Below, piece after piece: positions 45,355-53,755 of a stretch of DNA of 64,000 nucleotides; the first letter of the stretch is position 1, and every line of letters starts with the position of its first letter. The translations under genes and the position numbers were made by a program. Under the pieces are notes generated by a model. That model did no database searches and was not told where the DNA came from. It saw nothing but the letters and a program-made list of their open reading frames with translations. Source of the DNA: Candidatus Latescibacterota bacterium (lineage in GTDB: Bacteria > Latescibacterota > UBA2968 > UBA8231). Where the stretch lies: the NCBI GenBank assembly GCA_022827835.1, contig JAJEIO010000023.1, positions 78,689 through 142,688 on the forward strand, read 5' to 3'.

Positions 45355-46541
45355 CCCTTTGCGCTGAAGAGCTTCCACCACTGCCGACTCACCACCCCCA
45401 GATAGAACAACAGGCCGGTCGCAATCCCCCACAGTTCCCACGGCGCGCTGCGGCCAATGCGGATGCCCCGAGCAGACGATTCCTGTATCTCCCCCCCCGA
45501 TCCCGTAGAACGGCCCTCACCTTTGGCTGCGCCGCGGGCGGCTGGGGGTGCGTAGTCTCGGCGGCGGTCTGCTTCCCCGCTCGCCGCGCCAGTCAAGGCC
45601 CGCTGCGGCACGACGTAGCTCGCACCTTTGAGGGCCTGTTTTTTGGGGAAAACCAACTCGCGTTCCTTGGCGGGCAGTTCCTCGGTCCAAGCGAGCAGCT
45701 TTTTCGCCGCGTCTATGCTTTCGACTTCGGTTAATCTGCTCGCTTTCCCGAGGGAAAAAGCCAGCCGCCCGCTGACAAACCCCTGATAGAGTACGTCCTG
45801 TGTCGCGCTCCGGCGTGCTTGGAGTTTTTGCGCCAATTCATCGCGTTGTTTTTGCAGATGCACCAGACGGCTGACGACCATATGCGTCTCCATAGGCTGG
45901 TGCCGCGCGACACCAGCCGCGCCGGTAAGCGGGCGTCGGCGCGCAGCGCGGGCCAATTGTGCGGCGTCAAAGCGGGCCTCTAATTCGACTTCGCCAAATA
46001 GCTTCGTCCCCCAGATGACCTCAGCCCCGGGAATGTCAGGCAAGCTGTGGTTGTAGAAACGCGGCTCGGCCCGCTGGCCGTCCACCCGCCAGTGGCCATC
46101 GCCGGTAGCCAATACCTTGCGCAAGCGACCGCGACCGTCTTGCAAATACAAACCGGCCATAAAGCCGCTCTCAACCCGGTCGGTGTCCCAGCAATGGGCG
46201 CGTAGGATATTGGACCTGAGCAGGTATACAACGGGAATTTCGACTCGGATTGGGGTCAAGCGCGTCTCGCCGATTCGGTGCCCATTGAGGAACAGCTCTG
46301 CTTCATCGTCGGCCCAGAAAATCAGTACCAGTTTGGAATTGGCCGGCAATAGCCGGCTGTCTTCTTTTCGCTTTGCCAATTCGCGCAGTTTATCCCCCCC
46401 ATAGAGGCGGACCAAGGTGTCGATGCTAGCGGACACCTGGTTGTACTGTTGTCTGAGTGCCACCACGTCATCGGCTACGGCAGCCGCAGCCCAGCCAACT
46501 CCGCACACCGCCCAAGCCAACCAACACATCGGGGCGTTCAA
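45342..46541 (-). CDS. Periplasmic protein with jellyroll-like domain and C-terminal membrane anchor (unknown)
   Basis: 399 aa. Signal peptide (cleavage near AAAAVADD), then a beta-rich region (SKLVLIFWADDEAELFLNGHRIG, VYLLRSNILRAHCWDT, GFMAGLYLQDGRGRLRKV) that looks like a galactose-binding/jellyroll module, a coiled-coil segment (LVHLQKQRDELAQKLQARR), a low-complexity Gly/Arg/Ser linker, and a final transmembrane helix (PWELWGIATGLLFYLGVV). No family known. First gene of the unit with the ExbB/ExbD-like pair. Confidence 0.65.
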   Translation of the reverse strand: MNAPMCWLAWAVCGVGWAAAAVADDVVALRQQYNQVSASIDTLVRLYGGDKLRELAKRKEDSRLLPANSKLVLIFWADDEAELFLNGHRIGETRLTPIRVEIPVVYLLRSNILRAHCWDTDRVESGFMAGLYLQDGRGRLRKVLATGDGHWRVDGQRAEPRFYNHSLPDIPGAEVIWGTKLFGEVELEARFDAAQLARAARRRPLTGAAGVARHQPMETHMVVSRLVHLQKQRDELAQKLQARRSATQDVLYQGFVSGRLAFSLGKASRLTEVESIDAAKKLLAWTEELPAKERELVFPKKQALKGASYVVPQRALTGAASGEADRRRDYAPPAARGAAKGEGRSTGSGGEIQESSARGIRIGRSAPWELWGIATGLLFYLGVVSRQWWKLFSAKGWTS

Positions 46542-46576
46542 AACTCTAGGGGACTCCCGAGCAACATCATCCTACC

Positions 46577-46603
46577 TCTGCGCTCATCTGCGTTCATCTG
46601 CGG
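46577..46603. repeat. Short 10-bp-period repeat
   Basis: On the minus strand CGCAGATGAA, CGCAGATGAG and CGCAGAGG follow one another with exact 10-nt spacing, starting 1-2 nt after the SDR stop codon. Repeats of this kind occur between genes in many environmental genomes; role unknown. Confidence 0.6.
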
Positions 46604-46604
46604 A

Positions 46605-47375
46605 TTAGATATTGGACTTGGATTGCCCCCCATCGACATTGATGCAGGCACCGGTCACCCATTTCGACCGGTCGGACGCCAAAAAGGCCACTACATCGGC
46701 GACTTCTTCCGGCGTGCCAAAGCGACCAAAGGGGATATTGGCGTCGATAAAGGCTTGGATTTGCGCTGGATTTTCCTTCATCCGTCGCTCCCAACTCCCC
46801 CCGGGAAAGATAATGGAGCCTGGGGCCACGGTATTGACGCGGATGTTCTTTTTTGCTGCTTCAATGGCCAAGTTGGCCCCTAAGCTGATCAGCGCTGCCT
46901 TGGCGGCATTATACGAAATAGGCCCACCGGTTTCACGGCCAAAGATTGAAGAAATGTGGATGATGCTGCCGCCCCCGCGCGCTTCCATTAAGGGAATCGC
47001 CGCACGGCTCACCCGCACGGCCGAAAGAAAGCTCAAGTTGATAATATCGTTCCACTCGGCATCGTCGATCTCGACAAAGGGAGTCCACTTCGATCCGCCG
47101 ACATTGTTTACGAGAATATCGAGCCCGCCAAAGCGACTTTTTGCAGCCTCCACTACGGCAATCGCACCCTCCGGCGTTGTCACATCTTGCGTGGTCGCCT
47201 CCACCTCTGCACCTTCATTTGCCAATTCGGCAGCCGCTTCCGCCAGCGCGTCGGTACCGCGCGCGCAGATGCAAAGCTGCGCTCCTTCGGCGGCCAAGGC
47301 TGTGGCAATGCGCTTGCCAATGCCGCGGCTAGCCCCGGTCACCAAGGCGACTTTGTCTTTGAGTCTCAGATCCAA
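46605..47375 (-). CDS. Short-chain dehydrogenase/reductase
   Basis: 256 aa from a TTG at 47375 with AAAGGAG 5 nt upstream; the frame opens 6 codons earlier within the upstream gene. VTGASRGIGKRIA (cofactor loop), LVNNVGGSKW, catalytic Ser in IIHISSIFG, YNAAK (Tyr and Lys) and the C-terminal VTGACINVDGGQSK. NAD(P)-dependent oxidoreductase of unknown substrate. Begins 1 nt after the antiporter gene stop. Confidence 0.93.
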   Translation of the reverse strand: MDLRLKDKVALVTGASRGIGKRIATALAAEGAQLCICARGTDALAEAAAELANEGAEVEATTQDVTTPEGAIAVVEAAKSRFGGLDILVNNVGGSKWTPFVEIDDAEWNDIINLSFLSAVRVSRAAIPLMEARGGGSIIHISSIFGRETGGPISYNAAKAALISLGANLAIEAAKKNIRVNTVAPGSIIFPGGSWERRMKENPAQIQAFIDANIPFGRFGTPEEVADVVAFLASDRSKWVTGACINVDGGQSKSNI

Positions 47376-47376
47376 A

Positions 47377-48360
47377 CTACACTCCTTTCTCAATGCCCGG
47401 GGCCAGCGCTCCGGGATTGGTCACAAAAAGCGCGATTAAATAAGCAATGCACAACGCCAACAATACCAAGCCCTTCCATCTGTTTAACTCGTAGCCAATA
47501 CGCATCAACCCGAGCATCGTCAGCACGATCACCAGCATCCACGGAAACATGAAATTGACCACGTCGGCCGGGACCACCAGCGGGTTAGCTAGGGCCGAAG
47601 CGCCGGCAATCCAGCAGATATTGAGGATGTCAGCCCCGAGGATGTTGCCCACCGCCAAAGCCCCTTGGCCCTTGCGGGCGGCGACAATGCAGGTGGCGAC
47701 CTCGGGTATCGAAGTGCCCAAGGCCACGACCACCAAGCCTATGACGACATCCGGTAGTCCTAATGCCATCGCCACCACCGGAGTGGCTTCGACGATAAAG
47801 TGGCTACTGATGACTACGCCAGCCAAGCCGCCGGCGAATAGCAACGCTACTATCCAGAGGCTGCGAGAGGGGGGCTCCTCCTCTGTCTCGGCACGCGGTC
47901 GCCGCTTCTGCTCCCAGAACGAATATATCAGGTATAGAATAAAAAGCCCCACCAGCACGCCGCCTTCCACCCGGGCTAGCGTCCCGTCGAAGGCCATGTA
48001 CCAAGCCACTAGATCTACGGTGATGAGAAAAATCGCTGCCGAGCGCAGCACGATGCGATCGATGGCAATGGCCGTAGTGGCAAAAAGCGCAGCCATGGGC
48101 AGAGCCAAGCCATCGTCGTAAATGACCGACCCCACGGCATTGCCCAGTGCCACTTCGGGCGAGTCCCTGAGGGCAGCGGTCACGGAGACCGCCAGTTCGG
48201 GTGCGGTAGTGCCAAGGCCGACGATGACGATGCCGATCAATATCGGTGGGGCGTGAAGGTAGCGTGCAATATCAATGGCCCCCTCCACTAGATAGTCGGC
48301 GCATTTGGCCAACAGCACGAAGGATAGGACCATCAGGCCCGCAGCTTCCCAGACCCCCAT
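47377..48360 (-). CDS. Calcium/cation:sodium antiporter (CaCA family)
   Basis: 327 aa, about ten transmembrane segments. The two alpha-repeats are clear: VGLGTTAPELAVSVTAAL with ALGNAVGSVIYDDG, and VALGTSIPEVATCIVAAR with AVGNILGADILNICW. These carry the ion-binding acidic residues of YrbG/NCX exchangers. Inner-membrane Ca2+ efflux is the likely role. 8 nt behind the amidohydrolase gene. Confidence 0.92.
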   Translation of the reverse strand: MGVWEAAGLMVLSFVLLAKCADYLVEGAIDIARYLHAPPILIGIVIVGLGTTAPELAVSVTAALRDSPEVALGNAVGSVIYDDGLALPMAALFATTAIAIDRIVLRSAAIFLITVDLVAWYMAFDGTLARVEGGVLVGLFILYLIYSFWEQKRRPRAETEEEPPSRSLWIVALLFAGGLAGVVISSHFIVEATPVVAMALGLPDVVIGLVVVALGTSIPEVATCIVAARKGQGALAVGNILGADILNICWIAGASALANPLVVPADVVNFMFPWMLVIVLTMLGLMRIGYELNRWKGLVLLALCIAYLIALFVTNPGALAPGIEKGV

Positions 48361-48368
48361 GATTAACC

Positions 48369-49244
48369 TTAGACCGGCCCGTCTAAGTAGGAAGACAAGA
48401 GTCGCTCGGCGTTTTGGTAGGCAATCTTGTCAAAGGCTTCCGCAGGTAGCTCAAGGGTACGCAGAAAATCCATTAGCTGAGTGTCAAAGTAGTCTCGACC
48501 AAAGAGCAACTTGTCCTGAAATTCGAGGAGAAAATCGCGCCCGAAGTCTCGGTCCCTTTGCAGTGCGCGCAAACCCGACCCGGCCGACAGATCGGCATAT
48601 AGGTTGCGGTGCTGACGCATCATCGGGACCAAGCGTCCATTCGGCAGCACCGGACCGCTCGGATAGCTCTCCTTGGCGTAGCGATCGTCGCCGGAAATAT
48701 GGGCCCAGAACCCGGGGGCATGGCCGATAAAAACCGTTTGCGGACAGGCTGCCACCGCGCGTTCAAGCGCGTCGAGGCTACCGCCGTACCACCAACTGGG
48801 GCGCGGGTAAGCGCCGTGGCCGTGGTCGATTGGATAGTCGAGATGGATCGTAATGGGCAAGCGCAGCGAGCCGCAGGCTTCGTACAGGCGCAACGCGTCT
48901 GGATCGTCAAACGGCAGGCGTACTTTCAACTCGGAGGCCACCTGCACGCCGTGGATTTCGACTGCGGCCTTGAGCCGATCTATGGCGTCGGGACGCTTGG
49001 GATGCGGCATATAGCCGAGAACAAAGCGATCAGGTGCTTCCCCGCCGACGGCCAGCACATCTTCTAGGGGAATTCCCCAGCCCGTAGGGGGCAACACCGA
49101 GTGATACGAAGGCGAGTATTCATCTGCAGGGACCTCCCACGAGAAAAGCCACATTTGGTCGATGCCCTGCTCGTCCATGTTGCGCAGGATTTTGGCGGCG
49201 TTAAACCCATGCCAATTGGGGTGATTATGCGCGTCAATGAGCAT
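48369..49244 (-). CDS. Amidohydrolase-2-family metal-dependent hydrolase
   Basis: 291 aa. DAHNHPNW at residues 4-11 is the HxH metal motif, then PITIHLDYP (His), VFIGHAPGFW (His) and LLFGRDYFDT (Asp). This is the amidohydrolase-related TIM-barrel family (decarboxylases and lactonases included). First gene of the unit with the antiporter and SDR. Confidence 0.85.
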   Translation of the reverse strand: MLIDAHNHPNWHGFNAAKILRNMDEQGIDQMWLFSWEVPADEYSPSYHSVLPPTGWGIPLEDVLAVGGEAPDRFVLGYMPHPKRPDAIDRLKAAVEIHGVQVASELKVRLPFDDPDALRLYEACGSLRLPITIHLDYPIDHGHGAYPRPSWWYGGSLDALERAVAACPQTVFIGHAPGFWAHISGDDRYAKESYPSGPVLPNGRLVPMMRQHRNLYADLSAGSGLRALQRDRDFGRDFLLEFQDKLLFGRDYFDTQLMDFLRTLELPAEAFDKIAYQNAERLLSSYLDGPV

Positions 49245-49279
49245 TTGTTAATGATATTCTCGCGGGTGAAAACTGTCAA

Positions 49280-49321
49280 GGTAAAGCGCGATTTACCTAT
49301 CGCGTATAGTAATAATTATTA
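49280..49321. promoter_or_regulatory. Nested inverted repeats in the divergent argG/amidohydrolase gap
   Basis: GGTAAA...TTTACC (49280-49297), CGCGA...TCGCG (49287-49304) and the 12-bp palindrome TAATAATTATTA (49310-49321) are packed in 42 nt. The last resembles an AT-rich ARG-box core, which would fit control of argG; regulator not shown. Confidence 0.4.
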
Positions 49322-49349
49322 TTGATTCATAATTTTTATTTATTATATT
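49322..49349 (+). promoter_or_regulatory. Candidate promoter of argG
   Basis: TTGATT, 16-nt spacer, TATATT; leader about 20 nt, AAAGGAG before the ATG. The stretch is AT-rich, so chance matches are possible. Confidence 0.45.
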
Positions 49350-49375
49350 ATTCTCTACTCACAAAAGGAGCAACC

Positions 49376-50635
49376 ATGAATATCGCAGATCTAAAGGGCC
49401 AGAAAGTCATGCTGGCCGCGTCCGGTGGCCTCGATAGCTGTACCATCACTCATTGGCTCCAATCCCAAGGCCTAGAGGTCGTCGCTTATACCGCCGATCT
49501 GGGCCAGCCCGACGAGGAGCACATCGAAGACATACGGGGCCGGATGCAGGCCTGTGGAGCCGCCGAGATGATCCTCGACGACCGCAGAGAGGCTATTTGC
49601 CAAGCCGGCATCCAACTCGTCCAAGCTCAGGCCCGCTACGAAGGGGGCTATTGGAACACTACCGGCATCGCACGGCACGTAACGGTGGCTGGCATGTTGC
49701 CCCACATGCGGAAACGCGGCATCCAAGTAATGGCACACGGAGCTACCGGACGCGGCAACGACCAGGTCCGCTTTCAACTGGCGGCGCAAATGCTCGCGCC
49801 ACACATTGAGGTGTACGCCCCTTGGCGCGACCCGGCCTTCTTGCAAAACTTTGGCGGGCGCAGCGAAATGATCGCCTACTGCCAAGGACATGGCCTGCCC
49901 ATAACCGCCACTCCGGACAAGCCCTACTCCACGGATGCCAACATGCTTGGGCTGACGCACGAAGCAGGCCAACTCGAAGTCTTAGACACCGCAGCCAGTT
50001 TGATCGAGCCCGGCATGGGTTGTTTCCCGCAGCAGGCACCGGATACCGCCGAGACTTTTACCGTGCGCTTCGAACAAGGCGTCCCAATCGCCATCAACGG
50101 CCATGCCGTCGGACCGGTCGCAGCCATTGAGCAAAGCAACGCCATTGCCGGGCGGCACGGGGGCGGCATTGGCTTACACGCAGTGGAAAATCGCTTCGTC
50201 GGCATCAAGTCGCGCGGCGTCTATGAGGCTCCGGCCCTAGAGCTACTTGGCCAGTGCTACGATTACTTGCTCCAGCTCATTCTCGATCGCCGCGCGAGGC
50301 GGATTTTCACCGTTGTCTCTGGGTTTATTGCCGAGCAAATCTACCAAGGCTATTGGTTTGACACGGCGACTCAAGCGAGTTGGAAGCTTGTTGAGCATTT
50401 TAATCAATTGGCGACTGGGACCATCTCCGTTTCACTCTACAAAGGCCAAGTCGCCTTTTGCGCAGCCAGCGACGCTCCCCACTCGCTCTACAGCGAAGAT
50501 ACCGCTTCCATGGAGGCCATCGGCGACTTCGACCACCGCGATTCCGAGGGCTTCCTCGGCGTCTTGGGTGTCAGTGCCCGCGCGCTTCATCAGGCCGGGC
50601 AGATTGTGCAACCCAGTGGCGATACAGCGGCTTGA
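49376..50635 (+). CDS. argG: Argininosuccinate synthase (type II, E. coli-like)
   Basis: 419 aa from the ATG at 49376 (AAAGGAG upstream; an earlier in-frame ATG lies in AT-rich promoter DNA). P-loop-like LAASGGLDSCTITHW, YTADLGQPDEEHIEDIRGRM, NTTGIARHV, HGATGRGNDQVRF, YSTDANMLGLTHEA, VRFEQGVPIAINGHAVG and KSRGVYEAP follow the long bacterial argG type. Makes argininosuccinate from citrulline and aspartate. Ser-Cys replaces the usual Thr-Ser after SGGLD. Its end overlaps the PhyH gene by 65 nt. Confidence 0.9.
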   Translation: MNIADLKGQKVMLAASGGLDSCTITHWLQSQGLEVVAYTADLGQPDEEHIEDIRGRMQACGAAEMILDDRREAICQAGIQLVQAQARYEGGYWNTTGIARHVTVAGMLPHMRKRGIQVMAHGATGRGNDQVRFQLAAQMLAPHIEVYAPWRDPAFLQNFGGRSEMIAYCQGHGLPITATPDKPYSTDANMLGLTHEAGQLEVLDTAASLIEPGMGCFPQQAPDTAETFTVRFEQGVPIAINGHAVGPVAAIEQSNAIAGRHGGGIGLHAVENRFVGIKSRGVYEAPALELLGQCYDYLLQLILDRRARRIFTVVSGFIAEQIYQGYWFDTATQASWKLVEHFNQLATGTISVSLYKGQVAFCAASDAPHSLYSEDTASMEAIGDFDHRDSEGFLGVLGVSARALHQAGQIVQPSGDTAA

Positions 50636-51440
50636 CCTCTTTGGGTAATCGGTCAAAGACTTCCCGCTCAATCGGCTCCATCTCGTAGTTCTTGCCTCCG
50701 GTCTCGACCACCATTACCTCGTGCTCGGGCCGGCCGATGAGCGTGGGATTTAGGTTCAGCCACCAAGGAGCGTAGCGTACGATGAGAGCGACGCGATCGC
50801 TTTCGCTTTGGTTGGGAGCTACGGCGTGCCAAAGCCGGCTGTCGTACACCAAGACGCTGCCGGCCGCCCCTTCGATCTGGCACTCGGTAGGATAGGGCGC
50901 GTCCTGATCCATTTCGGGCATGTCCCCAGCCGCGGGATTGCGCGGCCAGCGGTGACTGCCCGGCACCACGAAAGTCCCCCCGGTCTCAGCGGAAAATGGC
51001 GTCAGCATCCATATCGTCGAAAGGTGCAGGACCGCGTTTGGATACGGCGCGGGGATGTGCGAGGCGTTGGTGGAGTTGTAAGGCCAATCGGCGTGCCAAT
51101 AGCCCCGCGCGTTACCTGGGTGATTGACCACGCAGTCCGTGCAGGAAATCCGCGCCCACGCCCCGAAAAAAGACTCGACTACCTCTAGGAGCCGGCGGTC
51201 GGCTAAGTACGGAGCAAAGGATTGCACCTGGTTGATGACTTGTTTGAACTGAGCCACGCCCGAAGTTCCGATCCGGTGACCGCGGCGGCGAATTTCGGCC
51301 AATTTGGCGTCGGACTGCTGGCGATTGTGCTCGACCACAGCCACTAGCTCGGCGCATATATCCCCGACTAGTGCCTTGGGAATCACTTGCTCGATAACGC
51401 AAAAGCCGTCGCGCTCGATGCGCTGTTTGTAGGTAGTCAT
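50571..51440 (-). CDS. Phytanoyl-CoA dioxygenase-family Fe(II)/2-oxoglutarate oxygenase
   Basis: 289 aa. Facial-triad residues: His and Asp in GYWHADWPYN and His in DSRLWHAVAPNQ, with a 2-oxoglutarate-binding Arg in DRVALIVRYAPWW. N-terminal IERDGFCVIEQVIP is the PhyH start. Hydroxylates an unknown small molecule. The gene ends inside the 3' part of argG on the other strand. It begins 1 nt after the DapA-like gene. Confidence 0.88.
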   Translation of the reverse strand: MTTYKQRIERDGFCVIEQVIPKALVGDICAELVAVVEHNRQQSDAKLAEIRRRGHRIGTSGVAQFKQVINQVQSFAPYLADRRLLEVVESFFGAWARISCTDCVVNHPGNARGYWHADWPYNSTNASHIPAPYPNAVLHLSTIWMLTPFSAETGGTFVVPGSHRWPRNPAAGDMPEMDQDAPYPTECQIEGAAGSVLVYDSRLWHAVAPNQSESDRVALIVRYAPWWLNLNPTLIGRPEHEVMVVETGGKNYEMEPIEREVFDRLPKEVKPLYRHWVAQSARPDEARGH

Positions 51441-51441
51441 T

Positions 51442-52341
51442 TTACCCTCGAAAAAGCGGTGCGACGCCCGACCAAATGATCTCCAACTCGGTCAGCGCGT
51501 CGCCGTCTAGGATAGGCACGGGTGCCCGGCAAACTGTCGAGCGAATCAACCCGCGCTTTTGCAAAATCCACTTGTAGATCGCAATCCCGTAGAGCCGCTC
51601 GTAGTTCATCAGCGGCAGGAGCTGATAGAAGCGCTCGCGTGCCGTCGCCTCATCTCCCGCTTCGAGAGCATCCCAAATCGCCGCCATAGCGTCGGTCACG
51701 TGACAGCCGGGCATATTGCCGCAAGCACCGCGCCGATACTCGTCGAGCAAATAGACGCCCCCTTTGCCCCCCAATACGCCCTTGCAGGCCGTGCCTGCTA
51801 GCGCCAGCGTGCGGCTAACCTGCCAAGGCTCGGGAACGGTCTCTTCCTTGATATAATCGACTCCCGCCAGTTCGCGGCACATCCGTCCCACCAGTTCGCC
51901 GCTCATGGGCGTCCCGACCGGTGCGTCGAAATTCTGCACGCAGATCGGGACCTCAACCGCGTCCGCCAACTGCTGGTAAAAGGCGTAGCAGCCTTCTTGG
52001 TCAACGCGCAATACGTGCGGGGGCATGGACATGATCCCGTCGGCTCCAACGGATTGGGCAAACTGAGCGAGATCCATGGCTGGCAAGGCATGGCCCGAGG
52101 TGACAGAGGCCACTACGGGTACTCGGCCAGCGGCCGCGGCGACGACTATCTCGATCCAGCGGCGGCGTTCCTCATCGGAAAGGGTCGAAAATTCGCTGGC
52201 ATTGGCTGGCCCCACTAAGCCCGTAGCACCCGCTTCAATACTGAAGACGACCAAGTCCCGTAAGGCCGCTTCATCGAGCGCGTAGCTATCGGTAAAGGGG
52301 GTCACCACAATCGGCATGATTCCGCGCCACGTTTCAGTCAT
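51442..52341 (-). CDS. DapA/NanA-family class I aldolase or lyase
   Basis: 299 aa. GLVGPANASEFSTLSDEERRRW (variant of the GTTGE loop), VASVTSGHALPAMDLAQFA, SMPPHVLRV and VDYIKEETVPE with the Schiff-base Lys, and GVLGGKGGVYLLDE. True DHDPS has GTTGE; this member does not, so a sugar-acid aldolase or dehydratase is likelier. Overlaps the upstream HAD gene by 8 nt. Confidence 0.86.
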   Translation of the reverse strand: MTETWRGIMPIVVTPFTDSYALDEAALRDLVVFSIEAGATGLVGPANASEFSTLSDEERRRWIEIVVAAAAGRVPVVASVTSGHALPAMDLAQFAQSVGADGIMSMPPHVLRVDQEGCYAFYQQLADAVEVPICVQNFDAPVGTPMSGELVGRMCRELAGVDYIKEETVPEPWQVSRTLALAGTACKGVLGGKGGVYLLDEYRRGACGNMPGCHVTDAMAAIWDALEAGDEATARERFYQLLPLMNYERLYGIAIYKWILQKRGLIRSTVCRAPVPILDGDALTELEIIWSGVAPLFRG

Positions 52342-53014
52342 GAATATCTCCTTTTAGGCCAAGCAAAGCGGCCACGGCAAAAAGCCCATCTACCACGGTG
52401 CATTTCCCAAGTTCCAACCGACGCCGACTCTGGTGGCCGGAAGGTAGCAGGACGCAATGGACACCGAGCGCAGCGGCCACCTCAATGTCGTGCAGCGTAT
52501 CGCCGACGAGCAAGACTTCATCGGCCCGGTAGTTGAGTTGCGCAAGGTGCCGATGCCCGCGCTCGATTTTCCCCTCCCCCAAGCCATTATCCACCCCGGC
52601 GACTGCGGTAAAGTGGGAGCGCAGCCCGTAGTGAGCAACTATTTCTTCGAGATCCACTTCGTAGGAGGCTGATAGGAGGGATTGTCCGATCCCGCTGCAA
52701 CCCAGTGCGGTCAGCACTTTGCGCGCTCCCTCGCGCAACCGGCACTCGCGGAGGCGCTGACCGTAGAGGATGTTGAACTCGTCGCCTGTGGCTGCAAAAT
52801 CCTCGCGCTCTAAGTCAAAGCCTACACGCTGGTAGTAGGTCCGCAGGGGGAACCCGAAGACCTCGCTGTATTTGCACGGCGAGGTCGGCGCGAGTCCCCG
52901 GCGCGTCAAGAGTTCGTTGACGATCTCGACGCACAGCCAAGCATCGTCCATCAAAGTGCCGTTCCAGTCCCAAATCACGTGGCACGGCTTCATAGGTAGC
53001 GGTCGTAAACTCAC
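52334..53014 (-). CDS. HAD-superfamily hydrolase (DWNGT type)
   Basis: 226 aa. Motif I reads WDWNGTLMDD, with Asn where most phosphatases have the acid/base Asp, a feature of a known subfamily. Motif II LLSASYEVD, motif III Lys, motif IV VLLVGDTLHDIEVA. Resembles phosphoglycolate phosphatase in size. GTG start overlaps the methyltransferase stop (GTGA); an ATG 7 codons in is an alternative. Confidence 0.87.
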   Translation of the reverse strand: MSLRPLPMKPCHVIWDWNGTLMDDAWLCVEIVNELLTRRGLAPTSPCKYSEVFGFPLRTYYQRVGFDLEREDFAATGDEFNILYGQRLRECRLREGARKVLTALGCSGIGQSLLSASYEVDLEEIVAHYGLRSHFTAVAGVDNGLGEGKIERGHRHLAQLNYRADEVLLVGDTLHDIEVAAALGVHCVLLPSGHQSRRRLELGKCTVVDGLFAVAALLGLKGDIHD

Positions 53015-53754
53015 TCTTTGTAGGCGACCACGCGCAGACGCCAGTAGTCGGCGTGCCAGCCCCCTTCATCGTACAATGCCGGACGGACAGCATCCTCCAC
53101 TGCGTCCCACAACTCTTCTCGCATCAACGGAGGAACATCCGCTGTAAGTGTCTCTGCGAACATCGCCATCCAGTCGCGCAATCCGCTCTCGCCCTCTAGG
53201 GGCGTTGGACGGGGAAAGTGGCTAGCATAAGCAACGCGCAGCCCGGCCTGCTCCACGAGCCGTGCATACTCTCCCAAGTTAGGAAAATACCAAGGCGACT
53301 GCGGATGAAAGCCTCGAGCGGCCAATTGATCGATCAGCCCTTGGCGGATGGTGGCCACGTTCCGCGCACCGCCCAACTCGGCGACAAAACGCCCGCCCTG
53401 CCCCAGACAAACAACAATGCACGCAAGTGCCTCTTCCGGCGGCTTGACCCAGTGCAGGGTTGCGTTGGAAAAGACCGCATTGAACGACTCGGCAAGGGAA
53501 AAATCTCTTGCATCGCCGACGACAAAAGACAGGTCCGGGAACTGCTCGCGGGCGGCCTCGATCATCTCGGCCGACGAATCGATGCCCACGACCTCAGCTC
53601 CGGCTGCGGCAATCTGGGCACTTAGTTGCCCCGTACCGCAGCCCAAGTCGAGGACGCGTTCCCCAGCTCGAGGAGCCAAGATCTCCACCAAGTCGGCACC
53701 TGCGGCGGTGACATAATGGTGCTTGGCTTGGTAGCGTTTGGGGTCTTGGAACAT
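53011..53754 (-). CDS. SAM-dependent methyltransferase
   Basis: 247 aa from an ATG at 53754, 1 nt after the mdh stop; the longer frame to 53826 lies in mdh. MFQDPKRYQAKHHYVTAAG, motif I VLDLGCGTGQLS, VVGIDSSAEMIE, VVGDARDFSL and FSNATLHWV resemble trans-aconitate methyltransferase. Coupled to mdh, a tricarboxylic-cycle gene, which fits such a role. Substrate not proven. Confidence 0.85.
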   Translation of the reverse strand: MFQDPKRYQAKHHYVTAAGADLVEILAPRAGERVLDLGCGTGQLSAQIAAAGAEVVGIDSSAEMIEAAREQFPDLSFVVGDARDFSLAESFNAVFSNATLHWVKPPEEALACIVVCLGQGGRFVAELGGARNVATIRQGLIDQLAARGFHPQSPWYFPNLGEYARLVEQAGLRVAYASHFPRPTPLEGESGLRDWMAMFAETLTADVPPLMREELWDAVEDAVRPALYDEGGWHADYWRLRVVAYKE

Positions 53755-53755
53755 A

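Noticed and set aside
46612..47439. Long plus-strand frame of 275 codons over the SDR gene
   Set aside because: Exact antisense shadow of the SDR gene with low-complexity Ala/Ser/Pro translation, no family match; the minus-strand SDR motifs are unambiguous.
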